From the NCBI RefSeq assembly GCF_030164425.1, contig NZ_JASNJD010000006.1:1-64000 (forward strand): a stretch of 64,000 nucleotides of DNA, in the 5' to 3' direction. Below the pieces are notes generated by a model. The model did no database searches. It was not told the origin of the DNA and was given only the letters and a program-made list of their open reading frames with translations. Both the position numbers and the translations under genes were made by a program. This document shows, piece after piece, positions 63,614 through 64,000 of this stretch; position 1 is the first letter of the stretch, and every line of letters begins with the position of its first letter. This stretch comes from Pseudodonghicola flavimaris (GTDB lineage Bacteria > Pseudomonadota > Alphaproteobacteria > Rhodobacterales > Rhodobacteraceae).

Positions 63614-64000
63614 CTACTGCCCGTACCCGTTTATTTTTCTTATTTTCCACCAGTCCTCGACCGCCGCTTCTGTCATGCGGATGGTCGGCCGCGGCCCCAG
63701 CCGCATGTCCACCACGCTGACGTCGCGGTCGAGAAGATCCTGCACCTCGTTCAGCGCCAGCACCCGCTCCAGCGCCCGCACCGGCGCCTCTTCCGGCAAC
63801 AGCACCCGCTGACCGCGGTCCAGCACCAGGTCCCAGCGCCGTTCGCCGATGCGCACCAGCCCGCGCAGACGGTCGGTCAGCGGCTGCGCCGCGGCGATCA
63901 GCGCCAGCGCCTCGGGCACATGTTTATCCGCGCCCTTGCCGGCGATCAGTGGCAGTTCCGGCCGCAGCCCCCGCTCGGCCAGATCGTTGACATGGGTGCC
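63614..64000 (-). CDS. ftsQ: Cell division protein FtsQ, 3' part (runs past window end)
   Basis: The last 128 codons of a gene whose start lies beyond base 64000. The deduced stretch contains DLAERGLRPELPLIAGKGAD, then LVRIGERRWDLVLDRGQRVL and VVDMRLGPRPTIRMTEAAVE, matching the beta domain of FtsQ, which links early and late divisome proteins in the periplasm. The stop TAG is three bases before ftsA. An in-frame GTG at 63919 is inside the gene and not its start. Confidence 0.92.
   Translation of the reverse strand, partial: GTHVNDLAERGLRPELPLIAGKGADKHVPEALALIAAAQPLTDRLRGLVRIGERRWDLVLDRGQRVLLPEEAPVRALERVLALNEVQDLLDRDVSVVDMRLGPRPTIRMTEAAVEDWWKIRKINGYGQ

Noticed and set aside
63614-63919. Separate 101-residue gene before ftsA
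   Set aside because: The frame is open and FtsQ-like all the way to the window edge, so this is the 3' part of ftsQ and not a small gene.

Overview
The window reads as chromosomal DNA of a high-GC alphaproteobacterium, most likely a member of the Rhodobacteraceae/Rhodobacterales. The reasons are the aa3 cytochrome oxidase gene with an Fnr-type site, a CtrA-type box, cobS/cobT, the glyQ - small membrane protein - glyS - ppdK neighbourhood, the folB-folP-glmM cluster, the ftsQ-ftsA-ftsZ-lpxC-bamD-recN division block, and a dispersed intergenic repeat of a kind I associate with this order. No species can be named from the sequence alone.

Region 1-4044 is the integrase end of an integrated mobile island in a tRNA-Leu(GAG) gene (4044-4130). 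A tyrosine integrase starts 57 bases past the tRNA 3' end and is transcribed in the same direction. It is followed on the same strand by five small or unrecognised genes, including two tiny overlapping membrane proteins and a primase-helicase-like ATPase. This DNA is visibly more AT-rich than the rest and often uses TTG starts. The far end of the island lies beyond base 1.

Region 4460-16195 is core metabolism: lipB, a ktrA/ktrB potassium uptake pair, a CDF metal exporter with its divergent MerR regulator and a textbook 19-base-spacer promoter, a HIT hydrolase, ctaD with an upstream FNR box, an RTX-tailed secreted beta-propeller-like protein, a DUF2244 protein, a YqeY protein and carA.

Region 16314-31833 holds an unusual glycosyltransferase with an N-terminal MshEN (c-di-GMP-binding type) domain behind a CtrA box, a FadR-type regulator, a HAD phosphatase, a Ubi-type hydroxylase, two overlapping Lrp genes divergent from ilvC, an HxlR/quinone oxidoreductase pair, an MHS transporter, a hemerythrin-like protein, the folB-folP-glmM operon and a SleB-type hydrolase.

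Region 32010-47160 carries ppdK, glyS and glyQ (with marC inserted on the opposite strand), a secreted protease-like protein that has lost its catalytic triad, BolA, a J-domain protein, and cobS/cobT separated by a racemase-like gene lacking both catalytic cysteines.

Region 47188-64000 has a methyltransferase, aminopeptidase P, a DUF427 protein, a nearly pure RTX-repeat protein, two ClC chloride channel/transporter genes in tandem, then recN, bamD, lpxC, ftsZ, ftsA and the 3' part of ftsQ. A perfect DnaA box lies in the ftsA-ftsZ gap.

I did not find a complete, clearly new multi-gene system. The best leads are the uncharacterised island cargo, the MshEN-GT2 protein with its CtrA box, the triad-less protease homologue, and the cysteine-less racemase homologue between cobS and cobT.
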